Notes: generated by a model not told the origin, from the sequence alone. Shown: positions 1 through 9,523, numbered from the stretch's first letter. The stretch: 64,000 nt of DNA from Myxococcus eversor (GCF_010894455.1 NZ_JAAIXY010000024.1:124001-188000), one strand, 5' to 3'. A program made the numbers and translations.

Positions 1-253
1 GCTGAAGGGGCTGCGGAAGATGGTGGACTACGCCGAGTACGGAGGCGCTCCACTGCTGGGCCTGCGCGGCGTGGGAATCGTGGCCCACGGGCGCTCCTCT
101 CCTCGAGCCATCTACAACGCGCTGGGCGCCGCGCTGGCCACCGCGCAGGGCGGACTCCAGGAGGAACTGACGCAATGCATCGCCAGGGCCGCCGCCTGGC
201 TCCCTACCCACCCGAGGGGAAAAAGAGGGACAGAGGAAGCCGTTTCCGATTAG
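1..253 (+). CDS. plsX: Phosphate acyltransferase PlsX, C-terminal end (5' truncated)
   Basis: The reading frame is open from base 2 to the stop at 251-253, so the gene begins before the window. The visible 83 residues contain the PlsX C-terminal signature DYAEYGGAPLLGLRG followed by GHGRSS, which forms part of the acyl-phosphate synthase active region. PlsX converts acyl-ACP and phosphate to acyl-phosphate for PlsY in phospholipid synthesis, a peripheral membrane role. The last 25 residues are basic and not conserved. It lies 54 bases before fabH, the classic plsX-fabH-fabD-fabG-acpP-fabF order, which supports the call. Only the extreme C-terminus is seen. Confidence 0.88.
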   Translation, partial: LKGLRKMVDYAEYGGAPLLGLRGVGIVAHGRSSPRAIYNALGAALATAQGGLQEELTQCIARAAAWLPTHPRGKRGTEEAVSD

Positions 254-307
254 AGACCGGCGCCTGGGCGTTGGGTTCGATGAAGCTCCTTTTCGCGGAG
301 AACCCTC

Positions 308-1291
308 GTGGCATGCACGCAGATCATCGGCACCGGCTCCTACGCTCCCTCCCGGGTCATCACCAACCAGGAGCTGGAGGCGTGCGTGGACACGTCCGAT
401 GACTGGATTCGTGAGCGCACGGGCATCCACGCGCGGCGGCGCGCCGCGGACGACGAGGCCACCAGCGACCTGGCCGTCGCCGCCTCGCTGAAGGCCCTGC
501 AGATGGCGGGCGTGGCGCCGGAAGAGCTGGACCTCATCGTGGTGGGGACCATCACCGCGGACATGCCCATGCCCTCGTGCGCGGCCTTCGTGCAGGCGAA
601 GCTGGGCGCGCGCCGGGCCTTCGCCTTCGACGTGGCGGCCGCGTGCGCGGGCTCGCTGTACGCGATGAGCATCGCGGATCAATTCCTGCGCTCCGGGCAG
701 GTGAAGCGGGCGCTGGTGGTGGGCGCGGAGCTGCTCACGCGGGTGGTGGACTGGACGGACCGCGACACCTGCGTGCTCTTCGGGGACGGGGCGGGGGCCA
801 TGGTGTTGGCGCCCTCGGAGGCGGAGGGGCGGGGCATCCTCTCCACCCACCTGTTCACGGACGGGACGCTCGCGGACGTGCTCACCATTCCGGGCGGTGG
901 CTCGCGCACGCCGATGACGGAGGAGGGCATCCGGGCGCACCTCCACAAATTGAAGATGAAGGGGCGCGAGGTGTTCCGCTTCGCGGTGCGCGCGCTCGTG
1001 GATTCCACGCGGGGTGCGCTCGCCTCTCACGGGTTGACGGCGCGGGGCGTGGATCACGTGATTGCCCATCAGGCCAATGTCCGCATCCTGGACGCCGCGC
1101 TGGAGCGGCTGGAGATTCCCCGCGACAAGTGCTGGCTGAACCTGCACAAGTACGGCAACACGTCGTCCGCGTCCCTGCCCATGACGCTGGACGAGGCCCA
1201 CCGCGCCGGAAGGCTCCGGCCCGGAGACGTCATCGCGATGATGGCGATTGGCGCGGGCATGACGTGGGGCAGCGCGGTGGTGCGCTGGTAG
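308..1291 (+). CDS. fabH: 3-oxoacyl-ACP synthase III (KAS III)
   Basis: A 327-residue protein of typical FabH length that starts fatty acid synthesis by condensing an acyl-CoA primer with malonyl-ACP. The catalytic triad is visible: Cys113 in AAACAGSLYA, His254 in AHQANVRI and Asn284 in YGNTSSASLP. The N-terminal GTGSYAPSRVITN is the normal FabH opening. The start is GTG at 308, preceded by GGAG about 10 bases upstream; an ATG at 313 lies out of frame. In myxobacteria KAS III also primes branched-chain (iso) fatty acids, but substrate preference cannot be read from the sequence. It sits between plsX and fabD in one operon. Confidence 0.96.
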   Translation: MACTQIIGTGSYAPSRVITNQELEACVDTSDDWIRERTGIHARRRAADDEATSDLAVAASLKALQMAGVAPEELDLIVVGTITADMPMPSCAAFVQAKLGARRAFAFDVAAACAGSLYAMSIADQFLRSGQVKRALVVGAELLTRVVDWTDRDTCVLFGDGAGAMVLAPSEAEGRGILSTHLFTDGTLADVLTIPGGGSRTPMTEEGIRAHLHKLKMKGREVFRFAVRALVDSTRGALASHGLTARGVDHVIAHQANVRILDAALERLEIPRDKCWLNLHKYGNTSSASLPMTLDEAHRAGRLRPGDVIAMMAIGAGMTWGSAVVRW

Positions 1292-1331
1292 TCGGGCACG
1301 GACTGGACGTTTCAGGAGGCAGAGACCGCAC

Positions 1332-2264
1332 ATGGCGAAGGTCGCATTCGTGTTTCCCGGGCAGGGCAGTCAGGCCGTGGGGATGGGCAAGGACCTCTTC
1401 GAGAAGTTCCCCGAGGCCCGCGCCGTCTTCGAGGCCGCGGACGACGCGCTCGCCGACAGCCTCTCCAAGCTCTGCTTCGAGGGGCCAGAAGATGCGCTGA
1501 AGCTCACGGCCAACACGCAGCCGGCCATCCTCACGGTGTCGGTGGCGGCGCACGCCGTGTTCTCGAAGCGGGGCCCGGCGGCGTCATTCGTCGCGGGCCA
1601 CTCGCTGGGTGAGTACTCCGCGCTGGTGGCCGCGGGCGCCATGTCGCTGGGCGACGCGGCGAGGTCGGTGCGGGCGCGCGGCGGCTTCATGCAGGAGGCG
1701 GTGCCCGCGGGCGTGGGCGCCATGGCCGCGATTCTCGGCCTGGAGCCGGCGAAGGTGAAGGAGGCGTGTGAGGCCGCGGCCGAGGGCCAGGTGGTGTCTC
1801 CGGCCAACTACAACTCGCCTGAGCAGACGGTGATTGCCGGCGACGCGGCGGCGGTGGAGCGCGCGGGCGTGAAGTGCAAGGAGGCCGGGGCCAAGCGGGT
1901 GATGCCGTTGCCGGTGTCCGCGCCCTTCCACTGCGCGCTGATGGAGCCGGTGAAGCCGAAGCTGGCGGCGGTGCTGGGCGGCGTGAAGCTGGTGGCGCCG
2001 TCGGTGCCGGTGGTGACGAACGTGGAGGCCAGGCCCAACTCGGACGTCGCGCGCATTGTCCCGCTGCTGCTGGAGCAGGTGAGCGCGCCGGTGCGGTGGA
2101 TTGAGTGCGTGGAGGCGCTGAAGGCCGAGGGCGTCACGCGCGTGGTGGAGCTGGGCCCGGGCAAGGTGCTGTGCGGCCTCATCAAGCGCATCACCAAGGA
2201 CATCGAACTCTTCAACGTCGAGGACGCCGCGAGCCTGGAGAAGGTCCTCGCGGCGCTGGGGTGA
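1332..2264 (+). CDS. fabD: Malonyl-CoA:ACP transacylase
   Basis: A 310-residue cytoplasmic enzyme that moves malonyl groups from CoA to the ACP encoded downstream. The N-terminal FPGQGSQAVGMG, the nucleophile Ser91 in GHSLGEYSA and the partner His200 in PVSAPFHCALM are all in family positions. An AGGAGG ribosome binding site lies just before the ATG. The gene follows fabH after 40 bases and precedes fabG with only 4 bases between, so translation of the two is probably coupled. Nothing is unusual in length or motifs. Confidence 0.97.
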   Translation: MAKVAFVFPGQGSQAVGMGKDLFEKFPEARAVFEAADDALADSLSKLCFEGPEDALKLTANTQPAILTVSVAAHAVFSKRGPAASFVAGHSLGEYSALVAAGAMSLGDAARSVRARGGFMQEAVPAGVGAMAAILGLEPAKVKEACEAAAEGQVVSPANYNSPEQTVIAGDAAAVERAGVKCKEAGAKRVMPLPVSAPFHCALMEPVKPKLAAVLGGVKLVAPSVPVVTNVEARPNSDVARIVPLLLEQVSAPVRWIECVEALKAEGVTRVVELGPGKVLCGLIKRITKDIELFNVEDAASLEKVLAALG

Positions 2265-2268
2265 GCGC

Positions 2269-3015
2269 ATGAGCTTCAAGGACAAGGTGGTGCTGGTGAC
2301 GGGTGGCTCGCGCGGCATTGGCCGGGCGTGCGCGGTGGCGTTCGCGAAGGCGGGCGCCTCCACGGTCATCATCAGCTATGCGGGCAACGAGGCGGCGGCC
2401 CAGGAGACGGTGGCTCTGCTCACCGCCGAGGGCGCGAAGGCCGAGGCCATCCGCTTCGACGTGGCGGACACCGACGCCTGTACGAGCGCCGTGGAGGGCA
2501 TCGTCAAGGCGCACGGCCGGCTGGATGTGCTCGTCAACAACGCGGGCACGGCGGTGGACGGCCTGGTCATGCGGGTGAAGGACGAGGACTGGGACAAACA
2601 GCTCGACACCAACCTGCGGGGCCCTTTCGCCCTCATCCGCGCGGCCTGCAGGCCCATGATGAAGCAGCGGGGCGGCGCCATCGTGAACGTCACCTCCGTC
2701 GTGGGGGATATGGGAAACCCCGGCCAGTCGGCCTACTCGGCGGCCAAGGCGGGGCTCATCGGCCTGACGAAGACGGTGGCCAAGGAGCTTTCCAGCCGTG
2801 GCATCCGCGTCAACGCCGTCTCCCCGGGTTTCATCTCCACGGACATGACGGCCCACCTGAATGACGACCTGCGCCAGAAGATGATTGGCGGCATTCCGCT
2901 GGGCAGACTGGGCACTCCGGAAGAGGTCGCCCAGGCCGTTGTCTTCCTCTCAGGTGACGCTTCGACCTACATCACCGGCGAGGTCCTGAAGGTCAACGGC
3001 GGCATGTACATGTAA
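2269..3015 (+). CDS. fabG: 3-oxoacyl-ACP reductase
   Basis: A 248-residue short-chain dehydrogenase that reduces 3-oxoacyl-ACP with NADPH in each elongation cycle. The cofactor loop TGGSRGIGRA is at residues 11-20, NNAG at 90-93, Asn115, and the catalytic Ser143, Tyr156 and Lys160 of YSAAKAG are all present. The start ATG follows the fabD stop after 4 bases. The C-terminus ends in VNGGMYM as in other FabG proteins. The position before acpP and fabF is the conserved fab order, so a specific FabG assignment rather than a generic SDR is safe. Confidence 0.97.
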   Translation: MSFKDKVVLVTGGSRGIGRACAVAFAKAGASTVIISYAGNEAAAQETVALLTAEGAKAEAIRFDVADTDACTSAVEGIVKAHGRLDVLVNNAGTAVDGLVMRVKDEDWDKQLDTNLRGPFALIRAACRPMMKQRGGAIVNVTSVVGDMGNPGQSAYSAAKAGLIGLTKTVAKELSSRGIRVNAVSPGFISTDMTAHLNDDLRQKMIGGIPLGRLGTPEEVAQAVVFLSGDASTYITGEVLKVNGGMYM

Positions 3016-3022
3016 CCCAAGG

Positions 3023-3051
3023 TTGGATTGGCGGCGGGCGTGGGATATACC
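3023..3051 (+). promoter_or_regulatory. Candidate internal promoter for acpP
   Basis: TTGGAT (3023-3028), a 17-base spacer and TATACC (3046-3051) lie in the 105-base gap between fabG and acpP. A start near 3058 would give a leader of about 60 bases. An extra promoter here would fit the high demand for acyl carrier protein. The -35 match is partial, so this is a proposal from spacing and sequence alone. Confidence 0.45.
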
Positions 3052-3120
3052 GCGCCGGCTTTCGACAGGGCTCGGGAAGCCTTCCGGGCCTACATCTGGT
3101 TCCTGGAGGGTTCATCACTT

Positions 3121-3363
3121 ATGTCGACGTCCGTAATTGAGACCAAGGTCAAGGGCATCATCGCTGATCAGCTCGGTGTGGGAGAGGATGAGATCAAGCC
3201 CGAGTCTTCCTTCATCGAGGACCTTGGCGCCGACAGCCTCGACATCGTGGAGCTCGTGATGGCGATGGAAGAGGAGTTCGAGGTCGAGATCCCCGACGAG
3301 GAGGCCGAGAACATCAAGACCGTCGGCGACGCCATCAACTACATCACCACCCACAAGAAGTAG
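3121..3363 (+). CDS. acpP: Acyl carrier protein
   Basis: An 80-residue very acidic protein that carries growing acyl chains on a phosphopantetheine arm. The attachment Ser39 sits in the canonical [18 protein letters not shown] context. I chose the ATG at 3121, not an upstream in-frame start at 3028, because the extension would be unlike any ACP and GGAGGG lies at 3105-3110. It is the partner of FabD, FabG, FabF, FabH and of FabZ, LpxA and LpxD encoded further along this window. Confidence 0.97.
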   Translation: MSTSVIETKVKGIIADQLGVGEDEIKPESSFIEDLGADSLDIVELVMAMEEEFEVEIPDEEAENIKTVGDAINYITTHKK

Positions 3364-3447
3364 GCAGCACCACGGCGTGCCGGGGGGCGGGGAGATGCCG
3401 CGTCCAGCGCGGCGTCCCCGGCGTCCCAGGCGCCACCGGAGAGGACC

Positions 3448-4701
3448 GTGTCACACCGTCGAGTCGTCATCACCGGTACCGGGCTCATCTCGGCACTGGG
3501 TACAGGAACCGAGAAGAACTGGCAGGCGTTGCTTGCCGGCACTTCAGGCATTTCCCTCGTCTCTCGCTTCGACCCCAAGAAGATAGACACGCGAATCGCC
3601 GGCGAGGTGAAGGACTTCGAGCCGGAGAAGTTCATCGACAGGCGTGAAGTGCGCCGCATGGACCTCTACGCGCAGTACGCCATGGCCGCGGCGGCGATGG
3701 CGGTGGAGGAGTCTGGGCTGCCGGTGGGCCCGGACGTGCCGCACGGCTACACGCCGGAGCGGGTGGGCGTCATCGTGGGCTCGGGCATTGGCGGCATCTC
3801 CTCCTTGGAGGAGCAGCACCGCAAGGGCCTGGAGAAGGGGTTCGACCGGTTGTCGCCCTTCTTCATCATCCAGATGATCGTCAACATGGCGCCTGGCCTC
3901 ATCTCCATGCGCTACAACTGCAAGGGGCCCAACTGGGCGCCCGTGTCCGCTTGCGCCACCAGCGCCCACGCCATTGGCGAGGCCTGGAAGTCCATCAAGC
4001 TGGGCGAGACGGACGCGGCCATCGCCGGCGGCGCCGAGGCGGCCATCACCCCGTTGGGGCTGGGTGGCTTCTCGGTGATGAAGGCGCTGTCCACGCGCAA
4101 TGATGACCCGGCAGCGGCCAGCCGCCCGTTCGACAAGGACCGTGACGGCTTCGTCATGGGCGAGGGCGCGGGCATGCTCATCCTCGAGGAGATGGAGGCC
4201 GCGAAGAAGCGCGGCGCCAAGATTCTCGCGGAGCTGGTGGGCTACGGCGCCAACTCGGATGCGTACCACGTGACGCAGCCGGCACCGGAAGGCGAGGGCG
4301 CGGCGCGCTGCATGCGGCTGGCGCTCAAGTCGGCGGGGATGAACCCGGAGGATGTGGGCTACATCAACGCCCACGGCACCTCCACTCCCTTCAACGACGC
4401 GAACGAGACGAAGGCCATCAAGGCCGTGTTCGGCGACCACGCCCGCAAGGTGGCGGTGTCGTCGACCAAGTCCATGACGGGCCACATGCTCGGCGCGGCG
4501 GGCGGCTACGAGGGCGTGGTGAGCGCGCTGGCGCTGTCTCGCAACATCCTGCCGCCCACCATCAACCAGACGAGCCCGGATCCGGAGTGTGATCTGGACT
4601 ACGTGCCCAACGTGGCCCGCGAGGCCAAGGTGGACGCGGTGATGAGCAATTCGTTTGGATTCGGTGGCACCAACGCGGTGCTGCTGTTCAAGCGCTTCTA
4701 G
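3448..4701 (+). CDS. fabF: 3-oxoacyl-ACP synthase II (KAS II)
   Basis: A 417-residue condensing enzyme of normal FabF length that elongates acyl-ACP with malonyl-ACP. The catalytic Cys169 ([15 protein letters not shown]), His309 ([12 protein letters not shown]), Lys341 and His346 ([14 protein letters not shown]) are intact, and the FGFGGTN motif closes the protein. The start is GTG at 3448 with GGAG close upstream; translation begins [10 protein letters not shown], the standard opening. It ends the fab portion of the operon, with rpiB beginning 22 bases later. Confidence 0.97.
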   Translation: MSHRRVVITGTGLISALGTGTEKNWQALLAGTSGISLVSRFDPKKIDTRIAGEVKDFEPEKFIDRREVRRMDLYAQYAMAAAAMAVEESGLPVGPDVPHGYTPERVGVIVGSGIGGISSLEEQHRKGLEKGFDRLSPFFIIQMIVNMAPGLISMRYNCKGPNWAPVSACATSAHAIGEAWKSIKLGETDAAIAGGAEAAITPLGLGGFSVMKALSTRNDDPAAASRPFDKDRDGFVMGEGAGMLILEEMEAAKKRGAKILAELVGYGANSDAYHVTQPAPEGEGAARCMRLALKSAGMNPEDVGYINAHGTSTPFNDANETKAIKAVFGDHARKVAVSSTKSMTGHMLGAAGGYEGVVSALALSRNILPPTINQTSPDPECDLDYVPNVAREAKVDAVMSNSFGFGGTNAVLLFKRF

Positions 4702-4723
4702 TCGGCAGGAGAGGAGGGCCCGC

Positions 4724-5167
4724 GTGAAAGTCATTCTTGCTTCGGACCACGCGGGCCTGGAGCTCCGCCAGGAGTTGGTGGCGGCGCTCAAGGAGCGCGG
4801 GGTGGCCCACGAGGATGTGGGCCCGTTCGCGCGGGACTCGGTGGACTACCCGGACTTCGCGGCCCGGGTGTCCAAGGCGGTGACGTCCGGTGAGGCCACC
4901 CTGGGCGTGCTGGTGTGTGGCACCGGCATTGGCATGAGCATCGTCGCCAACAAGCACCGGGGCATCCGAGCGGCCCTGTGCACCACGGAATTCGAAGCGC
5001 GCATGGCGCGAGCCCACAATGACGCCAACGTGCTGTGCCTGGGCCAGCGCGTGGTGGGCTCCGGCGTGGGCCGGGCCATCCTGGAGGCGTTCCTCGGCAC
5101 CGCGTTCGAGGGCGGTCGCCATGAGCGGCGCGTGCAGATGATTCGCGAGGCCGAGTCCCAGGGCTAG
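4724..5167 (+). CDS. rpiB: Ribose-5-phosphate isomerase B
   Basis: A 147-residue RpiB/LacB-family enzyme that interconverts ribose 5-phosphate and ribulose 5-phosphate. Asp8-His9 (ASDHAG), the catalytic Cys65 in [10 protein letters not shown] and His98 in RAHNDANVL are conserved. The start chosen is GTG at 4724 because it gives the exact family N-terminus [11 protein letters not shown] and follows a purine-rich GAGGAGGG; an upstream in-frame start would run into fabF. The rpiB-glyA-nrdR order seen next is common in many bacteria and links pentose, one-carbon and nucleotide supply. Confidence 0.95.
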   Translation: MKVILASDHAGLELRQELVAALKERGVAHEDVGPFARDSVDYPDFAARVSKAVTSGEATLGVLVCGTGIGMSIVANKHRGIRAALCTTEFEARMARAHNDANVLCLGQRVVGSGVGRAILEAFLGTAFEGGRHERRVQMIREAESQG

Positions 5168-5205
5168 TGGCCGTCGCGGTACCCGTTGTCGAGAGGAAAG
5201 CCGCC

Positions 5206-6462
5206 ATGGAGAACACCCGCACGCTGGCCGACGTGGACCCCGAGATTGCCCGGACGGTCCGCGAGGAGACGCAGCGCCAGGAAGATGGCCTGGAGCTGAT
5301 CGCCTCGGAGAACTTCGTCAGCCCCGCAGTCATGGAGGCGGTGGGCTCCGTGCTCACCAACAAGTACGCGGAGGGCTACCCCGGCAAGCGCTACTACGGC
5401 GGCTGCGAAGTCGTGGACGTGGTGGAGAACCTCGCCATCGACCGCGCCAAGCAGCTGTTCGGCGCGGACTTCGTCAACGTGCAGGCGCACTCCGGCAGCC
5501 AGGCGAACATGGGCGCGTACATGGCGCTGATGAAGCCGGGCGACACGATGCTGTCCCTGGACCTGAACTCCGGCGGCCACCTCACCCACGGCGCCACGTT
5601 CAACTTCTCCGGCAAGCTCTACAAGGTCGTCCACTACGGCCTGACGCGCGAGACGGAGACCATCGACTTCGCGCAGGTTCAGTCCCTGGCGCGTGAGCAC
5701 AAGCCCAAGGTCATCGTCGTGGGCGCCAGCGCCTACCCGCGCACGCTGGACTTCGCGAAGTTCCGCGAGGTCGCCGACGAGGTCGGAGCGGCGATGATGG
5801 TGGACATGGCGCACATCGCGGGCCTGGTGGCCGCGGGCGTGCACCCCTCGCCGGTGCCCTTCGCGGACATCGTCACCAGCACCACGCACAAGACGCTGCG
5901 CGGTCCTCGCGGGGGACTGGTCATGGGCCGCGAGCCCTACGCCAAGAGCATCAACAGCCAGATCTTCCCCGGCATCCAGGGCGGCCCGCTGATGCACGTC
6001 ATCGCCGGCAAGGCGGTGGCCTTCCGCGAGGCGCTGACGCCCGAGTACAAGACGTACCAGCGCCAGATTGTCGCCAACGCGCAGGCGCTGGCGGAGGCGC
6101 TGAAGTCGGCGGGGCTGCGGCTGACGTCGGGAGGCACGGACAACCACCTGATGCTGGTGGACCTGCGGCCCAAGAAGCTCACGGGCAAGGTGGCCGAAGA
6201 GGTGCTCGGCAAGGCGGGCATCACCGTGAACAAGAACATGATTCCGTTCGACCCGGAGAAGCCGATGGTGACGTCGGGCGTCCGGGTGGGCACGCCGGCC
6301 ATCACCACGCGCGGCATGCGCGAGGCCCAGATGGCGGTGGTGGGCAGGCTCATCGGCGCGGCGCTGGACGCGGCGCAGGACGACGCGGCGCTCGCTCGCA
6401 TCCGCGGCGAGGTGAAGGAACTCTCCCAGGGCTTCCCCCTGTACGCCTCGCGCCTCAAGTAA
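5206..6462 (+). CDS. glyA: Serine hydroxymethyltransferase
   Basis: A 418-residue PLP enzyme that converts serine and tetrahydrofolate to glycine and methylene-tetrahydrofolate. The PLP-binding Lys229 is in [12 protein letters not shown], the same residue number as in the Escherichia coli enzyme, and [23 protein letters not shown] and the SGSQANMG cofactor loop are present. The ATG at 5206 is preferred over an in-frame GTG at 5167 because AGAGGAAAG precedes it and the length then matches the family. It follows rpiB closely and precedes nrdR by 31 bases. Confidence 0.97.
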   Translation: MENTRTLADVDPEIARTVREETQRQEDGLELIASENFVSPAVMEAVGSVLTNKYAEGYPGKRYYGGCEVVDVVENLAIDRAKQLFGADFVNVQAHSGSQANMGAYMALMKPGDTMLSLDLNSGGHLTHGATFNFSGKLYKVVHYGLTRETETIDFAQVQSLAREHKPKVIVVGASAYPRTLDFAKFREVADEVGAAMMVDMAHIAGLVAAGVHPSPVPFADIVTSTTHKTLRGPRGGLVMGREPYAKSINSQIFPGIQGGPLMHVIAGKAVAFREALTPEYKTYQRQIVANAQALAEALKSAGLRLTSGGTDNHLMLVDLRPKKLTGKVAEEVLGKAGITVNKNMIPFDPEKPMVTSGVRVGTPAITTRGMREAQMAVVGRLIGAALDAAQDDAALARIRGEVKELSQGFPLYASRLK

Positions 6463-6493
6463 TCGAAGGGACCAGGAGCTCTGCTCCGTCTCC

Positions 6494-6997
6494 ATGCGCT
6501 GCCCGTTCTGCCAGGATGCCGAAAACAAGGTCATCGACTCTCGCGAGTCACATGAGGGCTCCGTCATCCGACGGCGCCGCGAGTGTCTGGCCTGCAAGCG
6601 CCGCTTCACCACGTACGAGCGGGTGGAGGAGCTCTACCCGCTCATCGTGAAGAAGGACGGCCGGCGCGAGGCGTTCGACCGGGACAAGATTGTCAGCGGG
6701 CTGAAGAAGGCGTGTGAGAAGCGGCCGGTGTCCGCGGATCAGCTCGAGGAGACGGTGGTGGCCATCGAACGGCTGCTGCAGGGCATGGGCGAGAAGGAGA
6801 TCAACTCGTCCGTCATCGGCGAGGAGGTCATGCGCCGGCTCCAGGAGCTGGACGAGGTGGCCTACGTGCGCTTCGCGTCCGTGTACCGGAGCTTCCGGGA
6901 CATCTCCGAGTTCATGCACGAGCTGAAGGATTTGCTCGAGGACCAGGAGCGCGAGCGCAAGGCGAAGCCGCCCCTCGCACCGGGCCGGGGAAGCTGA
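6494..6997 (+). CDS. nrdR: Transcriptional repressor NrdR
   Basis: A 167-residue zinc-ribbon plus ATP-cone regulator that represses ribonucleotide reductase genes in response to ATP/dATP. The zinc ligands Cys3, Cys6, Cys31 and Cys34 (MRCPFC and CLAC) are at the N-terminus, followed by basic RRRREC and the ATP-cone region from about residue 49. The N-terminus fits exactly with the ATG at 6494. The tail from about residue 150 is Lys/Arg-rich and variable. The nrd genes it would control are not in this window. It is followed after 10 bases by ribD. Confidence 0.95.
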   Translation: MRCPFCQDAENKVIDSRESHEGSVIRRRRECLACKRRFTTYERVEELYPLIVKKDGRREAFDRDKIVSGLKKACEKRPVSADQLEETVVAIERLLQGMGEKEINSSVIGEEVMRRLQELDEVAYVRFASVYRSFRDISEFMHELKDLLEDQERERKAKPPLAPGRGS

Positions 6998-7007
6998 GGG
7001 GATACGC

Positions 7008-8171
7008 ATGCGGCTGCTCACGCGGGCCAGGTTGGAAGCCACCAGGGCGCCCCGGGCGAAACGGGCGGCGGACTTCGACCGCGCCGTGGCCGAGTTCTTC
7101 ATGCGCATCGCCCTGGAGGAAGCCGCCAAGGGCCTGGGCCGCACCAGCCCCAACCCCGTGGTGGGCGCCGTCCTGGTGAAGGGCGGCCGCATCATCGCCC
7201 GCGGCTATCACAAGAAGGCCGGCACCGCGCACGCCGAAGTCGTCGCGCTGGAGGCCGCCGGCTCCCGCGCGAGGGGCGCGGACCTCTACTCCACGCTGGA
7301 GCCGTGCGACCACTACGGCCGCACGCCGCCGTGCAGCCTGGCCATCATCGAAGCGGGCGTGCGCCGCGTCTTCACCGGCTCCTCGGACCCGAACCCCAAG
7401 GTGAGCGGCAAGGGCGTGGCCCGGATGCGCCGCGCCGGGGTGAAGGTCGTCACCGGCGTGCTCCAGGAGGAGGCCGACAAGCTCAACCGGCCCTTCTTCA
7501 AGTCCATCCGCACGGGCATCCCCTGGGTGACGCTGAAGGCCGCGGCGACGCTGGACGGCAAGCTGGCCACGGCCACGGGGGACTCGCGCTGGGTGACGGG
7601 CGAGAAGGCGCGCGAGTGGGTGCACCGGCTGCGCGACTCCGTGGACGTCATCCTCGTGGGCGCGAACACCGTGCGCCACGACGACCCCAAGCTCACCACG
7701 CGGCTGCCCGGAGGAAAGGGCAAGGACCCGCTGCGCGTCGTGGTGGACAGCCACCTGCGCCTGTCGCCCGGCTACACCGTCTTCACCCAGAAGAGCCCCG
7801 CGCGCACCATCATCGCCACGCTGGAGGACCCGGAGGGGCGCAAGGCGAAGCGCTTCCTGGCCCAGGGCGTGGAGGTGTGGCAGCTGCGCGCGAAGGGCGA
7901 CCGGGTGGACCTGAAGGCCCTGCTGCGCCGGCTGGGCAAGTCCGGCCTCAACCACGTGCTGGTGGAGGGCGGGGCGGAGATGTACGGCTCCTTCCTGCGC
8001 GAGCACCTGGCGGACGAGCTGGCCCTGTTCCTCGCCCCCAAGCTGCTGGGCCGCCAGGGCATGTCCTGGGCGGGCGACCTGGGCGTGAAGGAGATGACCC
8101 AGGCCCTCTCGGTCAAGGATCTCACCTTCGAGCAGCACGGGCAGGACATCCTGCTCCAGGCGCTGCTGTAG
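7008..8171 (+). CDS. ribD: Bifunctional riboflavin deaminase/reductase RibD
   Basis: A 387-residue enzyme for two successive steps of riboflavin synthesis. The N-terminal deaminase carries the zinc motif His75-Ala-Glu77 and Cys100/Cys109 in PCDHYGRTPPC; TSPNPVVGAVLV is typical. The C-terminal reductase (from about residue 175) contains PWVTLKAAATLDGKLAT and VEGGAEMYGSFL. The chosen ATG lies 10 bases after nrdR with GAGGGG upstream; it gives about 25 extra basic residues before the conserved domain, so a start nearer 7100 is possible. It opens the riboflavin part of the operon. Confidence 0.95.
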   Translation: MRLLTRARLEATRAPRAKRAADFDRAVAEFFMRIALEEAAKGLGRTSPNPVVGAVLVKGGRIIARGYHKKAGTAHAEVVALEAAGSRARGADLYSTLEPCDHYGRTPPCSLAIIEAGVRRVFTGSSDPNPKVSGKGVARMRRAGVKVVTGVLQEEADKLNRPFFKSIRTGIPWVTLKAAATLDGKLATATGDSRWVTGEKAREWVHRLRDSVDVILVGANTVRHDDPKLTTRLPGGKGKDPLRVVVDSHLRLSPGYTVFTQKSPARTIIATLEDPEGRKAKRFLAQGVEVWQLRAKGDRVDLKALLRRLGKSGLNHVLVEGGAEMYGSFLREHLADELALFLAPKLLGRQGMSWAGDLGVKEMTQALSVKDLTFEQHGQDILLQALL

Positions 8172-8314
8172 GTCCGGCCCGGACTCGCGGTGCCTCCCTT
8201 CGGCTCATGCATGAGTCCGGGGAGAGGAGCCCAGGGGCCGTTGAATGGCGGACACGCCGGGGGCCCCGGTTGTCCGTGGGCGTGACGACGGCGGGTCCGT
8301 TATAAGCCCCCGTC
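8172..8314 (+). other. ribD-ribE spacer with two inverted repeats
   Basis: This 143-base gap holds a perfect 9-base inverted repeat CCCGGACTC (8178-8186) / GAGTCCGGG (8213-8221) and a second GC-rich hairpin with outer arms CGGACA (8249-8254) / TGTCCG (8271-8276) around a CCGGGG/CCCCGG core. Neither is followed by a T-run. Next comes TATAAG (8301-8306), a good -10 hexamer only 8 bases before the ribE ATG, and no Shine-Dalgarno sequence is visible. I read it as a possible attenuating structure plus a promoter giving a leaderless ribE transcript. The conserved boxes of an FMN riboswitch were not recognised. Confidence 0.4.
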
Positions 8315-8977
8315 ATGTTCACCGGGCTCATTCAGGACATCGGCGGAGTGGAGCGCGTCATTCCCGGCGGGATGACGGACTTGTGGATTCGCACGTCGTT
8401 GGGCGCGCAGGCCTTCGCGCTGGGCGAGTCCATCGCCGTGGATGGCGCCTGCCTCACGGTGGTGGAGCGCACGGGCGACAGCTTCCGCGTGCAGGCCGCG
8501 CCGGAGACGCTGCGGCGCACCACGCTGGACGCCGTGCGGCCGGGCGACCGCGTCAACCTGGAGCGGGCCCTGGCGCTGGGGGACCGGCTGGGCGGGCACC
8601 TGGTCTCCGGGCACGTGGACGGCGTCAGCACGGTGCTGGAGACCTACCCGGAGGGGGGCTCGTGGGTGATGGTCTTCGGGCTGCCGGAGGCGCTAGCGCC
8701 GTACTTCATCGAGAAGGGCTCGGTGGCCATCGACGGCATCAGTCTCACCGTCAACACCGTGGGGGTGGACCGCTTCAGCGTCCAGCTGATTCCGGAGACG
8801 CAGGAGCGCACCACCCTGCGGGCCAAGAAGGTGGGCGCCCGGGTCAACCTGGAGGCGGACCCGATTGGGAAGTACGTGGCGCGCCTGTACCTGCTCCAGC
8901 GGGGGCAGGCGGGCGCTCCAGCCTCGGGTGGGGTGTCCGAGGCGGCCCTCCGGGCGGCGGGTTTCGGGACGCCGTAG
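8315..8977 (+). CDS. ribE: Riboflavin synthase, alpha subunit
   Basis: A 220-residue enzyme that dismutates two 6,7-dimethyl-8-ribityllumazine molecules to riboflavin. The start MFTGLIQDIG is diagnostic, and the two internally repeated lumazine-binding halves are visible: VDGACLTVVER in the first and IDGISLTVNTV in the second, with GHLVSGHVDGVS between. About 20 residues at the C-terminus (from GQAGAPASGG) are extra and low-complexity. The gene has no visible Shine-Dalgarno site. No ribBA gene separates ribE from ribH here, unlike many rib operons. Confidence 0.95.
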   Translation: MFTGLIQDIGGVERVIPGGMTDLWIRTSLGAQAFALGESIAVDGACLTVVERTGDSFRVQAAPETLRRTTLDAVRPGDRVNLERALALGDRLGGHLVSGHVDGVSTVLETYPEGGSWVMVFGLPEALAPYFIEKGSVAIDGISLTVNTVGVDRFSVQLIPETQERTTLRAKKVGARVNLEADPIGKYVARLYLLQRGQAGAPASGGVSEAALRAAGFGTP

Positions 8978-9016
8978 CAGGCGACGCCGGGGCCTGGGTG
9001 GTGTAGGAAGCCCCGC

Positions 9017-9523
9017 ATGCCTCGCTACATCGAAGGTGATTTCCTCCCCCCCAAGGGCCGCTTCGCCATCTGCGTCGCCCGCTTCAACGGCTTCATCACC
9101 GAGGAGCTGGCCAAGGGCGCTGTCGACACCCTGGTGCGTCACGGCGTGGCCGACGCGGACGTGGACGTGTACCGCTGCCCCGGCACCTATGAGCTGCCCG
9201 GGCTGGTGCGCCGCGTCGCGGAGTCGCGTCAGTACACGGGAGTCATCGTCCTGGGCGCCGTCATCCGGGGTGGCACGCCTCACTTCGACTACGTCGCGGG
9301 CGAGTGCGCCAAGGGCATTGGCGCGGTGGCCTTCAGCGCCGCGGCGGCGAGTCCCCCGTCGGCCGTCACGTTCGGCGTGCTCACGTGTGACACGGTGGAG
9401 CAGGCCATCGACCGGGCCGGCGTGAAGGCCGGCAACAAGGGCTCCGAGGCCACGTTGGCCTGCATCGAGATGGTGAACCTGTACGGCAAGCTGGCCGCGC
9501 TCGATGCGACGAGGAAGGGTTAG
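9017..9523 (+). CDS. ribH: 6,7-dimethyl-8-ribityllumazine synthase
   Basis: A 168-residue lumazine synthase that makes the substrate of RibE from the RibD product and dihydroxybutanone phosphate. Conserved stretches are ARFNGFITEELAKGAVDTL, GTYELPGLV, LGAVIRGGTPHFDYVAGE with the catalytic His, and NKGSEATLACIEM. AGGAAG precedes the ATG by about 8 bases. The family assembles as pentamers or capsids. It is followed after 2 bases by nusB, a widely conserved ribH-nusB coupling. Confidence 0.96.
   Translation: MPRYIEGDFLPPKGRFAICVARFNGFITEELAKGAVDTLVRHGVADADVDVYRCPGTYELPGLVRRVAESRQYTGVIVLGAVIRGGTPHFDYVAGECAKGIGAVAFSAAAASPPSAVTFGVLTCDTVEQAIDRAGVKAGNKGSEATLACIEMVNLYGKLAALDATRKG

Noticed and set aside
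8172-8314. FMN riboswitch ahead of ribE
   Set aside because: The conserved RFN sequence blocks could not be recognised; only GC-rich inverted repeats are present.
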